NCBI RefSeq assembly: GCF_000425045.1 | Contig: NZ_AULA01000012.1 | Coordinates: forward strand, 1-54,955 | DNA: 54,955 nucleotides | Direction: 5' to 3' | DNA from: Acidaminococcus intestini DSM 21505 | GTDB taxonomy: Bacteria; Bacillota; Negativicutes; Acidaminococcales; Acidaminococcaceae | In this document: positions 47,573-54,772 of the stretch, in pieces | Layout: each line of letters begins with the position of its first letter | How positions within the stretch are numbered: the first letter of the stretch is position 1 | Notes under the pieces: generated by a model | The model's database searches: none | What the model saw: only the letters and a program-made list of their open reading frames with translations | Told to the model about the DNA's origin: nothing | Program-made: the position numbers and the translations under genes

Positions 47573-47656
47573 ATTAACAAAATTGCGAAATTTCCTCTTG
47601 ACATTAACAACCATGCGAATGTATAATAAGAACGTGGGCATTAACAATTTTGCGAA
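47573..47656. promoter_or_regulatory. Three direct operator-like repeats between regulator and xis
   Basis: ATTAACAA followed by a variable 3-4 bases and TGCGAA occurs at 47573-47589, 47603-47619 and 47640-47656 in the same orientation, 30 and 37 bases apart. A fourth copy lies at 54482-54498 near attR. The middle copy fills the spacer of the xis promoter. Confidence 0.75.
47598..47627 (+). promoter_or_regulatory. Promoter of xis-int-mob genes
   Basis: Consensus TTGACA (47598-47603) and TATAAT (47622-47627) with an 18-base spacer occupied by an operator repeat. Confidence 0.75.
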
Positions 47657-47678
47657 CCAGAAGCAAGGAGGTGAAAAC

Positions 47679-47867
47679 ATGAGCAAGGAACTGTTTGTAC
47701 GGGCCGAGGAAGTGGCCGGGGTGCTGGGTATCTCCAAGCCCTACGCCTACAAGCTGGTGCGGGAGATGAACGAGGAACTGAAGCAGAAAGGTTTCCTCAC
47801 CATCCCCGGACGGGTGAGCAGGAACTACTTCGAGGAAAAGTTCTATGGACTGCGGGAAAATCAGTAA
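47679..47867 (+). CDS. xis: Excisionase / MerR-like DNA-binding protein
   Basis: A 62-residue basic protein with a winged-helix excisionase fold: FVRAEEVAGVLGISKPYAYK is the DNA-binding helix pair and GFLTIPGRVSRNYFEEKFY the wing and tail. Tn916-type Xis proteins of this size bend DNA at the element ends and direct integrase towards excision. ATG 47679 follows AAGGAGGTG. It lies 12 bases upstream of int, the usual order. Frames extending upstream cover operator repeats and are not used. Confidence 0.85.
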   Translation: MSKELFVRAEEVAGVLGISKPYAYKLVREMNEELKQKGFLTIPGRVSRNYFEEKFYGLRENQ

Positions 47868-47879
47868 GGAGGGAACAAA

Positions 47880-48956
47880 ATGCCAGCATACAAAGACAAG
47901 GCCAAAGGCACATGGTATGCGTCCTTTTACTTTGAGAACTGGACGGGGAAAAAGGAAAAGAAGATGAAACGGGGCTTCAAGACCAAGCGGGAGGCGCTGG
48001 AGTGGGAACGGACATTCCTGCAACAGCAGACCGCCGACCTGGACATGACCTTTGAGAGTTTCGTGGCCCTCTACGCTGCGGACGTGAAAGGCCGTATCAA
48101 GGAGAACACCTGGGGGACGAAAGAGCATATCCTCTACAAGAAGCTGGTGCCTTATTTCGGCAAGCGGAAAATGAGCGAGATTGGCTCGAAAGAGGTCATG
48201 GCATGGCAAAGCGAAATGCTCAACTACCGGGACAAGAACGGCAAGCCCTACTCGCCTGTCTACTTGAAAACGCTCCACAATCAGTTGAGCGCCGTTTTCA
48301 ACCATGCAGTCAGGCACTACAAGCTGAAAACCAACCCCGCCGCCCAGGTAGGCAATATGGGCAAGGCCAAGGGCCGGGAAATGCTGTTCTGGACGAAAGC
48401 GGAGTATCTGAAATTTGCTGACGCTATGATGGACAAGCCCCTATCCTACTATGCCTTTGAAATGCTCTACTGGTGCGGTATCCGGGAGGGGGAATTGCTG
48501 GCCCTCACCCCTGGGGACTTCGACTTTGAGAAGCAGACGGTTTCCATCTCAAAATCCTATCAGCGTATCAAGGGCCAGGATGTAGTCACCGACCCCAAGA
48601 CCGCCAAGAGCAACAGGATCATTCAAATGCCCGCTTTCCTCTGTGAAGAAATGGAGGACTACATCAAGAGCCTGTATGCCGCAGAGCCGACAGACCGTAT
48701 TTTCCCGGTGACGAAATCCTATCTTCACCGGGAGATGGACAGAGGAGCGAAAGCGGCGGGGGTCAAACGTATCAGGATTCACGACCTCCGACACAGCCAC
48801 ATTTCCCTGCTGATTGACATGGGCTTTACGGCTCTGGCAATCGCTGACCGGGTGGGGCATGAAAGTATCGACATCACCTACCGCTACGCTCACCTGTTCC
48901 CCACCCGGCAGGCGGAGATGGCGGACAAGCTGGACATGGAGCGAAAGGGGGCTTAA
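47880..48956 (+). CDS. int: Tyrosine recombinase (integrase) of the guaA element
   Basis: A 358-residue site-specific recombinase. Residues 1-60 are an arm-binding AP2-like domain (WYASFYFENWTGKKEKKMKR), 60-165 the core-binding SAM-like domain (MTFESFVALYAADVKGRIKE), and 180-350 the catalytic domain. Catalytic residues are Arg in WCGIREGELLAL, His and Arg in IHDLRHSHISLL, the second His in VGHESIDITY, and Tyr in RYAHLFP. All are present, so the enzyme should be active. It would recombine GAGTGGGAATAA cores, using the TGATACT arm sites. Together with Xis it defines a Tn916-like integration module. Confidence 0.93.
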   Translation: MPAYKDKAKGTWYASFYFENWTGKKEKKMKRGFKTKREALEWERTFLQQQTADLDMTFESFVALYAADVKGRIKENTWGTKEHILYKKLVPYFGKRKMSEIGSKEVMAWQSEMLNYRDKNGKPYSPVYLKTLHNQLSAVFNHAVRHYKLKTNPAAQVGNMGKAKGREMLFWTKAEYLKFADAMMDKPLSYYAFEMLYWCGIREGELLALTPGDFDFEKQTVSISKSYQRIKGQDVVTDPKTAKSNRIIQMPAFLCEEMEDYIKSLYAAEPTDRIFPVTKSYLHREMDRGAKAAGVKRIRIHDLRHSHISLLIDMGFTALAIADRVGHESIDITYRYAHLFPTRQAEMADKLDMERKGA

Positions 48957-48959
48957 ATC

Positions 48960-49280
48960 ATGTCTGTAAAGAACCTCGACAACCACAACCGATGGAGAAG
49001 CAAGACCATAGCGTTCCGGGTGTCCCCGGAGGAAAATGAACAGATTGAGATTGCCGTCCGCCTCTCCGGGCTGACCAAGCAGGACTACATCACCCGACGG
49101 CTCTTAGACCGGGCCGTGGTGGTGCAGGGCAATCCCAGGGTCTACAAGGCCCTGCGTGACCAACTCGCCGCCGTCCTGGAGGAACTGCGGCTCATTGAGG
49201 CCGGGGGCGGCGTGGGGGATGAACTTCTCTCCACCATTGACCTTATCTCGGTGACGCTGGGCGGCATGAAGGAGGATTGA
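48960..49280 (+). CDS. Mobilization accessory protein (MobC-like, ribbon-helix-helix)
   Basis: A 106-residue protein. The N-terminal half, RSKTIAFRVSPEENEQIEIA with VRLSGLTKQDYITRRLL, is a ribbon-helix-helix DNA-binding pattern typical of MobC/relaxosome proteins on mobilizable elements. The C-terminal half is a predicted helical tail. It probably binds near oriT and helps the MobV relaxase. It starts three bases after int and is followed eight bases later by the RepA-like gene, so one polycistronic transcript is expected. Confidence 0.72.
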   Translation: MSVKNLDNHNRWRSKTIAFRVSPEENEQIEIAVRLSGLTKQDYITRRLLDRAVVVQGNPRVYKALRDQLAAVLEELRLIEAGGGVGDELLSTIDLISVTLGGMKED

Positions 49281-49287
49281 TAGATTG

Positions 49288-50442
49288 ATGGATTCCAGAG
49301 AGACGAAAAGGACTGTCCCGATTCCGTCTGCGCCAACAGACGGGGAACAGCCCAATTCTCAAACAACTACCCAAAGTATAGCAGAGGGAACGGCTGAAAA
49401 CAACCCCCAAGAGGAAAGTTTGGAGGAAATGCTCCGGGATATGCGGCGCAAGAGCGACCCAGCCTATCTCCATACGGTTTCCATGAATGACCTTTACCAG
49501 AATGTGTATCTGAGCAGACCGCCTATTATTGACGGTCTGCTCTATCCGGGGACGTACCTCTTTGCGGGAGCGCCCAAGGTGGGCAAGTCGTTCCTGATGG
49601 CCCAGCTTGCCTACCATGTCAGCATGGGCCTCCCCCTGTGGGGCTACCCTGTCCACAAGGGGACTGTCCTCTATCTGGCGTTGGAGGACGACCACCGCCG
49701 CTTGCAGGGGCGGCTGTACCGAATGTTCGGCACAGAGGGCACCGACAATCTGCTCTTTGCGGTCTACGCAAAGCAGCTTGGCGTTGGCCTGGAAGAACAG
49801 CTAAAGAAGTTCGTCCGGGAACACCCGGACACCAAGCTGATTATCATTGACACCCTCCAGAAGATACGGGAGGCTGGCGGTGAGAAGTATAGCTACGCCA
49901 ACGATTACGAGGTAGTGGGCAAGCTGAAACGCCTTGCCGATGATTGCGGCGTCTGCCTCCTGCTGGTACACCACACTCGAAAGCAACAGGCAGATGACAA
50001 ATTCGATATGATCTCCGGCACCAACGGTCTGCTGGGAGCGGCGGACGGGGCCTTTCTTCTTCAAAAGGAGAAGCGGACAGATGGCAGTGCCGTTCTGGAC
50101 GTGGCCGGGCGTGACCAGCAAGACCAGCGATTCTATCTTACCAAGGACAAGGAACGGCTGATATGGACGCTGGAGCGTACGGAAACGGAGGCATGGACAG
50201 AGCCGCCCGACCCGGTGCTGGAGGCCGTAGCCGCCCTTGTGACGGCGGAAAGCCCCTCCTGGGGAGGGACGGCCACGGAACTGGCGGCGGCGCTCCAGAC
50301 CGACATGAAGCCCAACGCCTTGGCAATGCGGCTGAATGTCCGGGCCGGGAAGCTGCTGACAGACTACCACATCCGCTATGAGAACAGCAGGAGCCACGCC
50401 GGGAGAAGTATCAGCCTGACGCTGGAACCGTCCCAGGCGTGA
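49288..50442 (+). CDS. repA: RepA-like AAA ATPase (DnaB/RecA fold)
   Basis: A 384-residue ATPase of the RepA hexameric-helicase type. Walker A is GAPKVGKSFLMAQLA near residue 97, the next motif is VLYLALEDDHRRLQ, Walker B is KLIIIDTLQKI, and a conserved LLLVHHTRK follows. The C-terminal part (residues 300-384) is a winged-helix-like segment. Such proteins replicate IncQ-type plasmids or assist replication of excised integrative elements. Iteron-like repeats overlap its stop codon and continue downstream. ATG 49288 is chosen, with GGAGG at 49271-49275; TTG 49285 is possible. Confidence 0.8.
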   Translation: MDSRETKRTVPIPSAPTDGEQPNSQTTTQSIAEGTAENNPQEESLEEMLRDMRRKSDPAYLHTVSMNDLYQNVYLSRPPIIDGLLYPGTYLFAGAPKVGKSFLMAQLAYHVSMGLPLWGYPVHKGTVLYLALEDDHRRLQGRLYRMFGTEGTDNLLFAVYAKQLGVGLEEQLKKFVREHPDTKLIIIDTLQKIREAGGEKYSYANDYEVVGKLKRLADDCGVCLLLVHHTRKQQADDKFDMISGTNGLLGAADGAFLLQKEKRTDGSAVLDVAGRDQQDQRFYLTKDKERLIWTLERTETEAWTEPPDPVLEAVAALVTAESPSWGGTATELAAALQTDMKPNALAMRLNVRAGKLLTDYHIRYENSRSHAGRSISLTLEPSQA

Positions 50443-50520
50443 CGACCGTGACGGCTGTGACGGCTTTTTGAGGGCGGGGGCGGTGTCTGAAACATTGTCA
50501 CGGTCGTCACGGCCGTCACG
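50439..50520. repeat. Iteron-like GTGACGG repeats facing each other
   Basis: Three tandem units of the form cGTGACGrC (50439-50464) and three units of the opposite orientation, GTCACGG-type (50497-50520), flank a 32-base spacer that includes GGGCGGGGGCGG. The array begins at the repA stop. A role as replication origin of the excised element is inferred. Confidence 0.55.
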
Positions 50521-50531
50521 GGGAGCGGGGT

Positions 50532-50603
50532 CAAAAGTCAAGGGGGCATACCTGCGGGTGGAGATTGCCGCAAGGCAATACAACCCGTACCCCTTGACTT
50601 TTG
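50532..50603. repeat. Nested inverted repeats, candidate origin or oriT
   Basis: CAAAAGTCAAGGGG (50532-50545) pairs with CCCCTTGACTTTTG (50590-50603). Inside, ATTGCC/GGCAAT around GCAA (50564-50579) forms a second hairpin. No gene lies in 50443-50877. Confidence 0.55.
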
Positions 50604-50820
50604 GCCCACGGAGAACACTTGCCGGGTGGTGGGAAAGGCCGTGCCTTTCCCACCTGCCCAACGGCGAGTGGCAAAGTTTAGGCGGGGTGCAGGGTGACCT
50701 TTTCAAAGGGCGGCCCTGCTGGGGGAGCCGTCCGCAGACGGCGGGGGCAAAGCCCCCATTCCACCCCGTAGGGCGCAAATGCGCTTTTGATGGCCGACAG
50801 GCTGTCAAAAGTGCTTTTGC

Positions 50821-50841
50821 GTTACTTTCGCAGAAAGTAAC
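50821..50841. repeat. 9-bp inverted repeat upstream of the relaxase, candidate oriT
   Basis: GTTACTTTC-GCA-GAAAGTAAC lies 37 bases before the mob start, the usual position of a MobV oriT. The nick site cannot be assigned from sequence alone. Confidence 0.5.
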
Positions 50842-50877
50842 AAAGGCCGCCGCTGGCGCGGCGAAAGGAGTGTTGAT

Positions 50878-52065
50878 TTGAAAAGGACGATTAGTGCGAT
50901 GGTGGGGCAAGGCTCGGTGAACCACAACAGCAGGAAGTTCAACGCCAAGAACACCGACCCGGAACGCTCCCATTTGAATATAACCTACTGCCAGGAAAAT
51001 ATCAAGGCAGTTTTTCATGAGATGTTTGACGAGGCCCTCAAGCGGTACAACGACAAGCAGACCAGGGCAGACCGCAGGATTGAGAACTACTATGAGAAGA
51101 TACGCTCCAGTAAGCAGGAAAAGCCGTTCCACGAAATCATCCTGCAAGTGGGCAACAAGGACGACATGAGTGCTGGCAGCGAGGACGGCCAGCTTGCGGC
51201 GGCGGTGCTGGACGAGTACATGAGGGGCTTTCAAGAGCGCAACCCCCAGCTTCGGGTGTTCTCGGCTCACCTCCACATGGACGAGGCCACACCCCATCTG
51301 CACATTGATTTTGTGCCGTTCACCACCGGCAGCAAGCGGGGTCTGGACACCAGGGTATCACTTAAACAGGCGTTAGCGGCCCAGGGTTTCAAGGGCGGCA
51401 CCAGAGGGGACACAGAATGGAGCCAGTGGGTACGCTCTGAAAAGGAACAGCTTGCCGCCGTGATGGAGCGCCACGGGATAGAGTGGGAGGACAAGGGCAC
51501 CCACGACCAGCACCTGTCTGTGCTGGACTACAAAAAGGAGCAGAGGGCCAAGGAGATCGCCCAACTGGATAAGTTCAAGGCCAAGAAGCAAAAAGAGGTG
51601 GCGGGGCAGGAACAGCGGTTGAAGGAGTTGGCCCCGGCAGTAAAGAACATGGAACGGCTGGCGGCGGAGTTTTCGGCAGACCCAGAGGAAGTCTTACCAG
51701 AGCCGGGGCCGCTGGAGAGCGCCAAGTCCTACCGGGAGAAAAAGGCCAAGCCTCTTTGGGCGAAGATCGTCAAGGTGCTGCGCTCGGTCTACCGGGCCTA
51801 TCTCGACCTCAAATCCAAATTTGAGCGGCTACAAGCGGACTATGGCCGGGAGGTCAGCAAAAACAGTTCTTTGTCAGAAAGGATTTACGAGGTCTGCGCC
51901 GAGAGAGACAGTCTAAAGGGAAAGGTCAGGGACTACGAGCGGGTCAGGCGGGCCATTGGTCTGGAACAAGCGGACAGAATATTAGAGGCAGCTTACCAGC
52001 AGGAACAGGCCGAAAAGGAACGGAAACGGGCCGCAAGGCAAAAAACAAGGGTAGGCGCACGATAA
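50878..52065 (+). CDS. mobV: MobV-family relaxase (Mob/Pre)
   Basis: A 395-residue plasmid-recombination/mobilization relaxase. SAHLHMDEATPHLHIDFVPF is the HxDExxPHxH metal motif; the N-terminal HNSRKFN and a conserved NITYCQENI stretch match MobV proteins. The C-terminal half is a long coiled coil (about residues 220-380) rich in Lys, Glu and Arg. The enzyme nicks oriT to start transfer in trans using another element's secretion system. TTG 50878 is the start, seven bases after AAAGGAG. It is followed by a terminator and the tet leader. Confidence 0.9.
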   Translation: MKRTISAMVGQGSVNHNSRKFNAKNTDPERSHLNITYCQENIKAVFHEMFDEALKRYNDKQTRADRRIENYYEKIRSSKQEKPFHEIILQVGNKDDMSAGSEDGQLAAAVLDEYMRGFQERNPQLRVFSAHLHMDEATPHLHIDFVPFTTGSKRGLDTRVSLKQALAAQGFKGGTRGDTEWSQWVRSEKEQLAAVMERHGIEWEDKGTHDQHLSVLDYKKEQRAKEIAQLDKFKAKKQKEVAGQEQRLKELAPAVKNMERLAAEFSADPEEVLPEPGPLESAKSYREKKAKPLWAKIVKVLRSVYRAYLDLKSKFERLQADYGREVSKNSSLSERIYEVCAERDSLKGKVRDYERVRRAIGLEQADRILEAAYQQEQAEKERKRAARQKTRVGAR

Positions 52066-52074
52066 TCACCAAAA

Positions 52075-52110
52075 CCGGAAGGTATTTCAGTGAATACCCT
52101 CCGATTTTAT
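52075..52110 (+). terminator. Terminator after the relaxase gene
   Basis: GGAAGGTATT and AATACCCTCC form a hairpin followed by GATTTTATTT. Confidence 0.6.
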
Positions 52111-52135
52111 TTGTGGAATCGGGTAAAATAATTTC

Positions 52136-52164
52136 TTGCTTTTTAGAGCGTACTATGATATACT
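52136..52164 (+). promoter_or_regulatory. Promoter of the tet leader and gene
   Basis: TTGCTT (52136-52141) and TATACT (52159-52164) with a 17-base spacer. Confidence 0.6.
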
Positions 52165-52196
52165 GTTATTATCCTGATTTGAGGAGTCTACCAAAT

Positions 52197-52220
52197 ATGC
52201 GGCAAGGTATTCTTAAATAA
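52197..52220 (+). CDS. Seven-residue leader peptide of the tet gene
   Basis: ATG 52197 follows GAGGAG at 52181-52186 and encodes MRQGILK before TAA. Its last codons lie in the 5' arm of the long leader hairpin, so ribosome movement over this peptide can alter the RNA fold. This resembles attenuation in front of ribosomal-protection tet genes; the exact mechanism here is inferred. Confidence 0.55.
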   Translation: MRQGILK

Positions 52221-52404
52221 AATTTGATAATGGGCGCAAAAATGCTTGCCCCTTGCAGGGGCTTGGTTTTTGTACCCAATTTAAGAATACTTTTGCCTTT
52301 TAAGCAAATATCGTGACGGACAGCAGCTTATGTAAGCCGTGTGTGTTTTTGTGTGTCCGAAGTCATGATCCCCAGCGGTAAAAGTATTAGCCGCTGGGGA
52401 TTTT
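52207..52404 (+). promoter_or_regulatory. Attenuator leader of the tet gene
   Basis: GTATTCTTAAAT (52207-52218) pairs with ATTTAAGAATAC (52279-52290), enclosing GCCCC/GGGGC (52248-52262). Further on CCCCAGCGG (52370-52378) and CCGCTGGGG (52391-52399) followed by ATTTTT form a terminator just upstream of the tet ribosome site. The arrangement is that of tetracycline-responsive transcription attenuation. Confidence 0.7.
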
Positions 52405-52437
52405 TGCGCCCATTTGGGCCTTGCATGGAGGATAGAC

Positions 52438-54357
52438 ATGAACATTATCAATATTGGGATTCTTGCCCATGTAGACGCTGGAAAGACGACCTTGACAGAG
52501 AGCCTGCTATATGCCAGCGGAGCCATTTCAGAACCGGGGAGCGTCGAAAAAGGGACAACGAGGACGGACACCATGCTGCTGGAGCGGCAGCGTGGGATTA
52601 CCATTCAAGCGGCAGTCACTTCCTTCCAGTGGCACAGATGTAAAGTCAACATAGTGGATACGCCCGGCCACATGGATTTTTTGGCGGAGGTGTACCGCTC
52701 TTTGGCTGTTTTAGATGGGGCTATCTTGGTGATCTCCGCTAAAGATGGTGTGCAGGCCCAGACCCGTATTCTGTTCTATGCCCTGCGGAAAATGAACATT
52801 CCCACCGTTATCTTTATCAACAAAATCGACCAGGCTGGCGTTGATTTGCAGGGCGTGTATCAGTCTGTTCGGGATAAGCTCTCCGCCGATATTATCATCA
52901 AGCAGACGGTATCGCTGTCCCCGGAAATAGTCCTGGAGGAAAATACCGGCATAGAAGCATGGGATGCGGTCATCGAAAATAACGATGGATTATTGGAAAA
53001 GTATATCGCAGGAGAGCCAATCAGTCAGGAAGAACTTGCGCAGGAGGAACAGCGGCGGGTTCAAGCCGCTTCCCTGTTCCCAGTCTATCATGGCAGCGCC
53101 AAAAAGGGCCTTGGCATTCAACCGTTGATGGATGCAGTGACAGGGCTGTTCCAACCGATTGGGGAACAGGGGAGCGCCGCCCTATGCGGCAGCGTTTTTA
53201 AGGTGGAGTATACAGATTGTGGCCAGCGGCTCATCTATCTGCGGCTATACAGCGGAACGCTGTGCCTGCGGGATACGGTGGCCCTGGCCGGGAGAGAAAA
53301 GCTGAAAATCACAGAGATGCGTATTCCATCCAAAGGGGAAATTGTTCGGACAGACACCGCCCATAAGGGCGAAATTGTCATCTTTCCCAGCGACAGCGTG
53401 GGATTAAACGATGTATTGGGGGACCAAACCCGGCTCCCTCGTGAAAGGTGGCGTGATGCCCCCCTCCCCATGCTGCGGACGACGATTGCGCCGAAAACGG
53501 CAGCGCAAAGAGAACGGTTGCTGGACGCTCTTACGCAAATTGCGGATACTGACCCGCTTTTGCGCTACGAGGTGGATTCCATCACCCATGAGATCATTCT
53601 TTCTTTTTTGGGCCGGGTGCAGTTGGAGGTTGTTTCCGCTTTGCTGGCGGAAAAGTACAAGATTGAAACAGCGGTGAAGGAACCCACCGTCATTTATTTA
53701 GAGCGGCCGCTCAAAGCAGCCAACCACACTATCCATATTGAGGTGCCACCCAACCCGTTTTGGGCATCCATCGGACTGTCTGTTACGCCGCTCCCGCTTG
53801 GCTCCGGTGTACAATACGAAAGCCGGGTTTCCCTGGGATACTTGAACCAGAGTTTTCAAAACGCTGTCATGGATGGTATCCGTTACGGGCTGGAGCAAGG
53901 CTTGTGCGGCTGGAACGTAACGGACTGTAAGATTTGCTTTGAATACGGGCTTTATTATAGCCCGGTCAGCACGCCGGCGGATTTTCGCTCATTGGCCCCG
54001 ATTGTATTGGAACAGGCATTGAAGAAATCAGGAACGCAGTTGCTGGAACCTTATCTCTCCTTCACCCTCTATGCGCCCCAGGAATACCTTTCCAGGGCTT
54101 ATCACGATGCGCCAAAATACTGTGCCACCATCGAAACGGCCCAGGTAAAAAAGGATGAAGTTGTCTTTACTGGCGAAATTCCCGCCCGCTATATACAGGC
54201 ATACCGTACTGATCTGGCCTTTTACACCAACGGGCGGAGCGTATGTCTTACAGAACTGAAAGGGTATCAGGCCGCTGTCGGCGAGCCGGTCATCCAGCCC
54301 CGCCGTCCAAACAGCCGCCTGGACAAGGTGCGCCATATGTTCAGTAAGATTACTTGA
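52438..54357 (+). CDS. tet(W): Tetracycline resistance ribosomal protection protein, Tet(W)-type
   Basis: A 639-residue EF-G-like GTPase that removes tetracycline from the ribosome. G1 is [10 protein letters not shown], the switch region [19 protein letters not shown]3 DTPGHMDF, and G4 NKID. Then come domains II-V typical of Tet(M/O/W), ending [13 protein letters not shown]. Length equals Tet(W) and long stretches match it from memory. Several substitutions (for example in DLQGVYQS and the segment before LCGSVF) suggest a diverged or partly mosaic allele. ATG 52438 follows GGAGGA; the frame opens 24 bases upstream but that part is leader. Last gene of the element. Confidence 0.92.
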   Translation: MNIINIGILAHVDAGKTTLTESLLYASGAISEPGSVEKGTTRTDTMLLERQRGITIQAAVTSFQWHRCKVNIVDTPGHMDFLAEVYRSLAVLDGAILVISAKDGVQAQTRILFYALRKMNIPTVIFINKIDQAGVDLQGVYQSVRDKLSADIIIKQTVSLSPEIVLEENTGIEAWDAVIENNDGLLEKYIAGEPISQEELAQEEQRRVQAASLFPVYHGSAKKGLGIQPLMDAVTGLFQPIGEQGSAALCGSVFKVEYTDCGQRLIYLRLYSGTLCLRDTVALAGREKLKITEMRIPSKGEIVRTDTAHKGEIVIFPSDSVGLNDVLGDQTRLPRERWRDAPLPMLRTTIAPKTAAQRERLLDALTQIADTDPLLRYEVDSITHEIILSFLGRVQLEVVSALLAEKYKIETAVKEPTVIYLERPLKAANHTIHIEVPPNPFWASIGLSVTPLPLGSGVQYESRVSLGYLNQSFQNAVMDGIRYGLEQGLCGWNVTDCKICFEYGLYYSPVSTPADFRSLAPIVLEQALKKSGTQLLEPYLSFTLYAPQEYLSRAYHDAPKYCATIETAQVKKDEVVFTGEIPARYIQAYRTDLAFYTNGRSVCLTELKGYQAAVGEPVIQPRRPNSRLDKVRHMFSKIT

Positions 54358-54378
54358 TACGCCACAGCAAAGAAGGTT

Positions 54379-54410
54379 ACAGAATTATGTAGAGCTCCAC
54401 ATAATTCTGT
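54379..54410. terminator. Hairpin after the tet gene
   Basis: A perfect 12-bp stem ACAGAATTATGT/ACATAATTCTGT with an 8-base loop, followed by TGCATTTT; a weak T-run makes it a probable rather than certain terminator. Confidence 0.6.
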
Positions 54411-54425
54411 TGCATTTTCCAGCCT

Positions 54426-54448
54426 CTTGTGATACTATTTTGATACTA
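54426..54448 (+). repeat. Right integrase arm-type repeat
   Basis: CTTGTGATACT then ATT then TTGATACTA, 20 of 23 bases identical to 46841-46863 and in the same orientation, 102 bases inside attR. Confidence 0.7.
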
Positions 54449-54481
54449 AGAAAATTGACAGCCGAAAATAGCAGGTAAAAT

Positions 54482-54498
54482 ATTAACAAATTTGCGAA
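54482..54498 (+). repeat. Fourth copy of the ATTAACAA..TTGCGAA repeat
   Basis: ATTAACAAATTTGCGAA, nearly identical to the first and third operator repeats near xis, placed 52 bases before attR and far from any promoter. Confidence 0.7.
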
Positions 54499-54550
54499 TA
54501 CTTTACCTGTAGATTCAAGAGAAATACTTCCTCATATACTTGAATTTGTC

Positions 54551-54562
54551 GAGTGGGAATAA
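54551..54562 (+). other. attR core (12-bp direct repeat)
   Basis: GAGTGGGAATAA, identical to the end of guaA at 46774-46785. Host sequence resumes to the right. Confidence 0.88.
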
Positions 54563-54580
54563 GAGAAACAAGAAGAGGAA

Positions 54581-54619
54581 ACACCCGGCAAGTCTTTGGA
54601 GACTTGCCGGGTGTTTTTT
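54581..54619 (+). terminator. Original guaA terminator, displaced by the element
   Basis: ACACCCGGCAAGTC (54581-54594) pairs with GACTTGCCGGGTGT (54601-54614), followed by TTTTT. It lies 18 bases after attR, the spacing expected of a terminator directly behind guaA before insertion. Confidence 0.85.
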
Positions 54620-54621
54620 GT

Positions 54622-54646
54622 GGTTCTATAATTTATTTTGGGGCGC
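54622..54646. repeat. Candidate left terminal inverted repeat of the right-edge ISL3 element
   Basis: Begins GGTTCT and contains TTTTGGGGCGC; agrees with the inverted end of the left-edge IS (321-348). Confidence 0.5.
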
Positions 54647-54679
54647 TAAAGTGACCGTCCAGATGCGTGTCCTCTCAGC

Positions 54680-54709
54680 GCCTACTTTTTTTTCAATAAA
54701 AAAATAGGC
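54680..54709. repeat. AT-rich hairpin inside the IS, upstream of its transposase
   Basis: GCCTACTTTTT and AAAAAATAGGC form an imperfect stem; such structures often shield IS transposase genes from read-through transcription. Confidence 0.45.
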
Positions 54710-54772
54710 ATATGCACTCAAATCCTCTACAATTAAAGTGATCAAACAATAAAGAAAGTGAGTTGAATACAT

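Larger units (their letters stand above)
46774..54562 (+). mobile_element. Integrative mobilizable element in guaA carrying tet(W)-type resistance
   Basis: A 7,777-bp unit (attL start to attR start) bounded by identical 12-base cores GAGTGGGAATAA. It holds an XRE repressor (minus strand), then xis, int, a MobC-like protein, a RepA-like ATPase, a MobV relaxase and a Tet(W)-type gene (plus strand). Paired 23-base arm repeats lie near both ends. There are no type IV secretion genes, so transfer would need a helper element. Base and codon use (CTG, GAG, CGG-rich) differs from the chromosome on either side. guaA 3' ends are a known integration target. The exact relation to described tet(W) elements cannot be told without a search. 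Confidence 0.9.

Noticed and set aside
47573-47656. CRISPR-like array
   Set aside because: Only three 17-base repeats with 13-20-base gaps, no cas genes, and they sit on promoters.
49801-51303. 500-codon antisense frame across repA and mobV
   Set aside because: Runs through two certain genes and an intergenic tract of repeats; composition-driven.
52414-52437. Eight-codon upstream extension of the Tet protein
   Set aside because: GGAGGA lies between that start and ATG 52438, and the family begins at [18 protein letters not shown].
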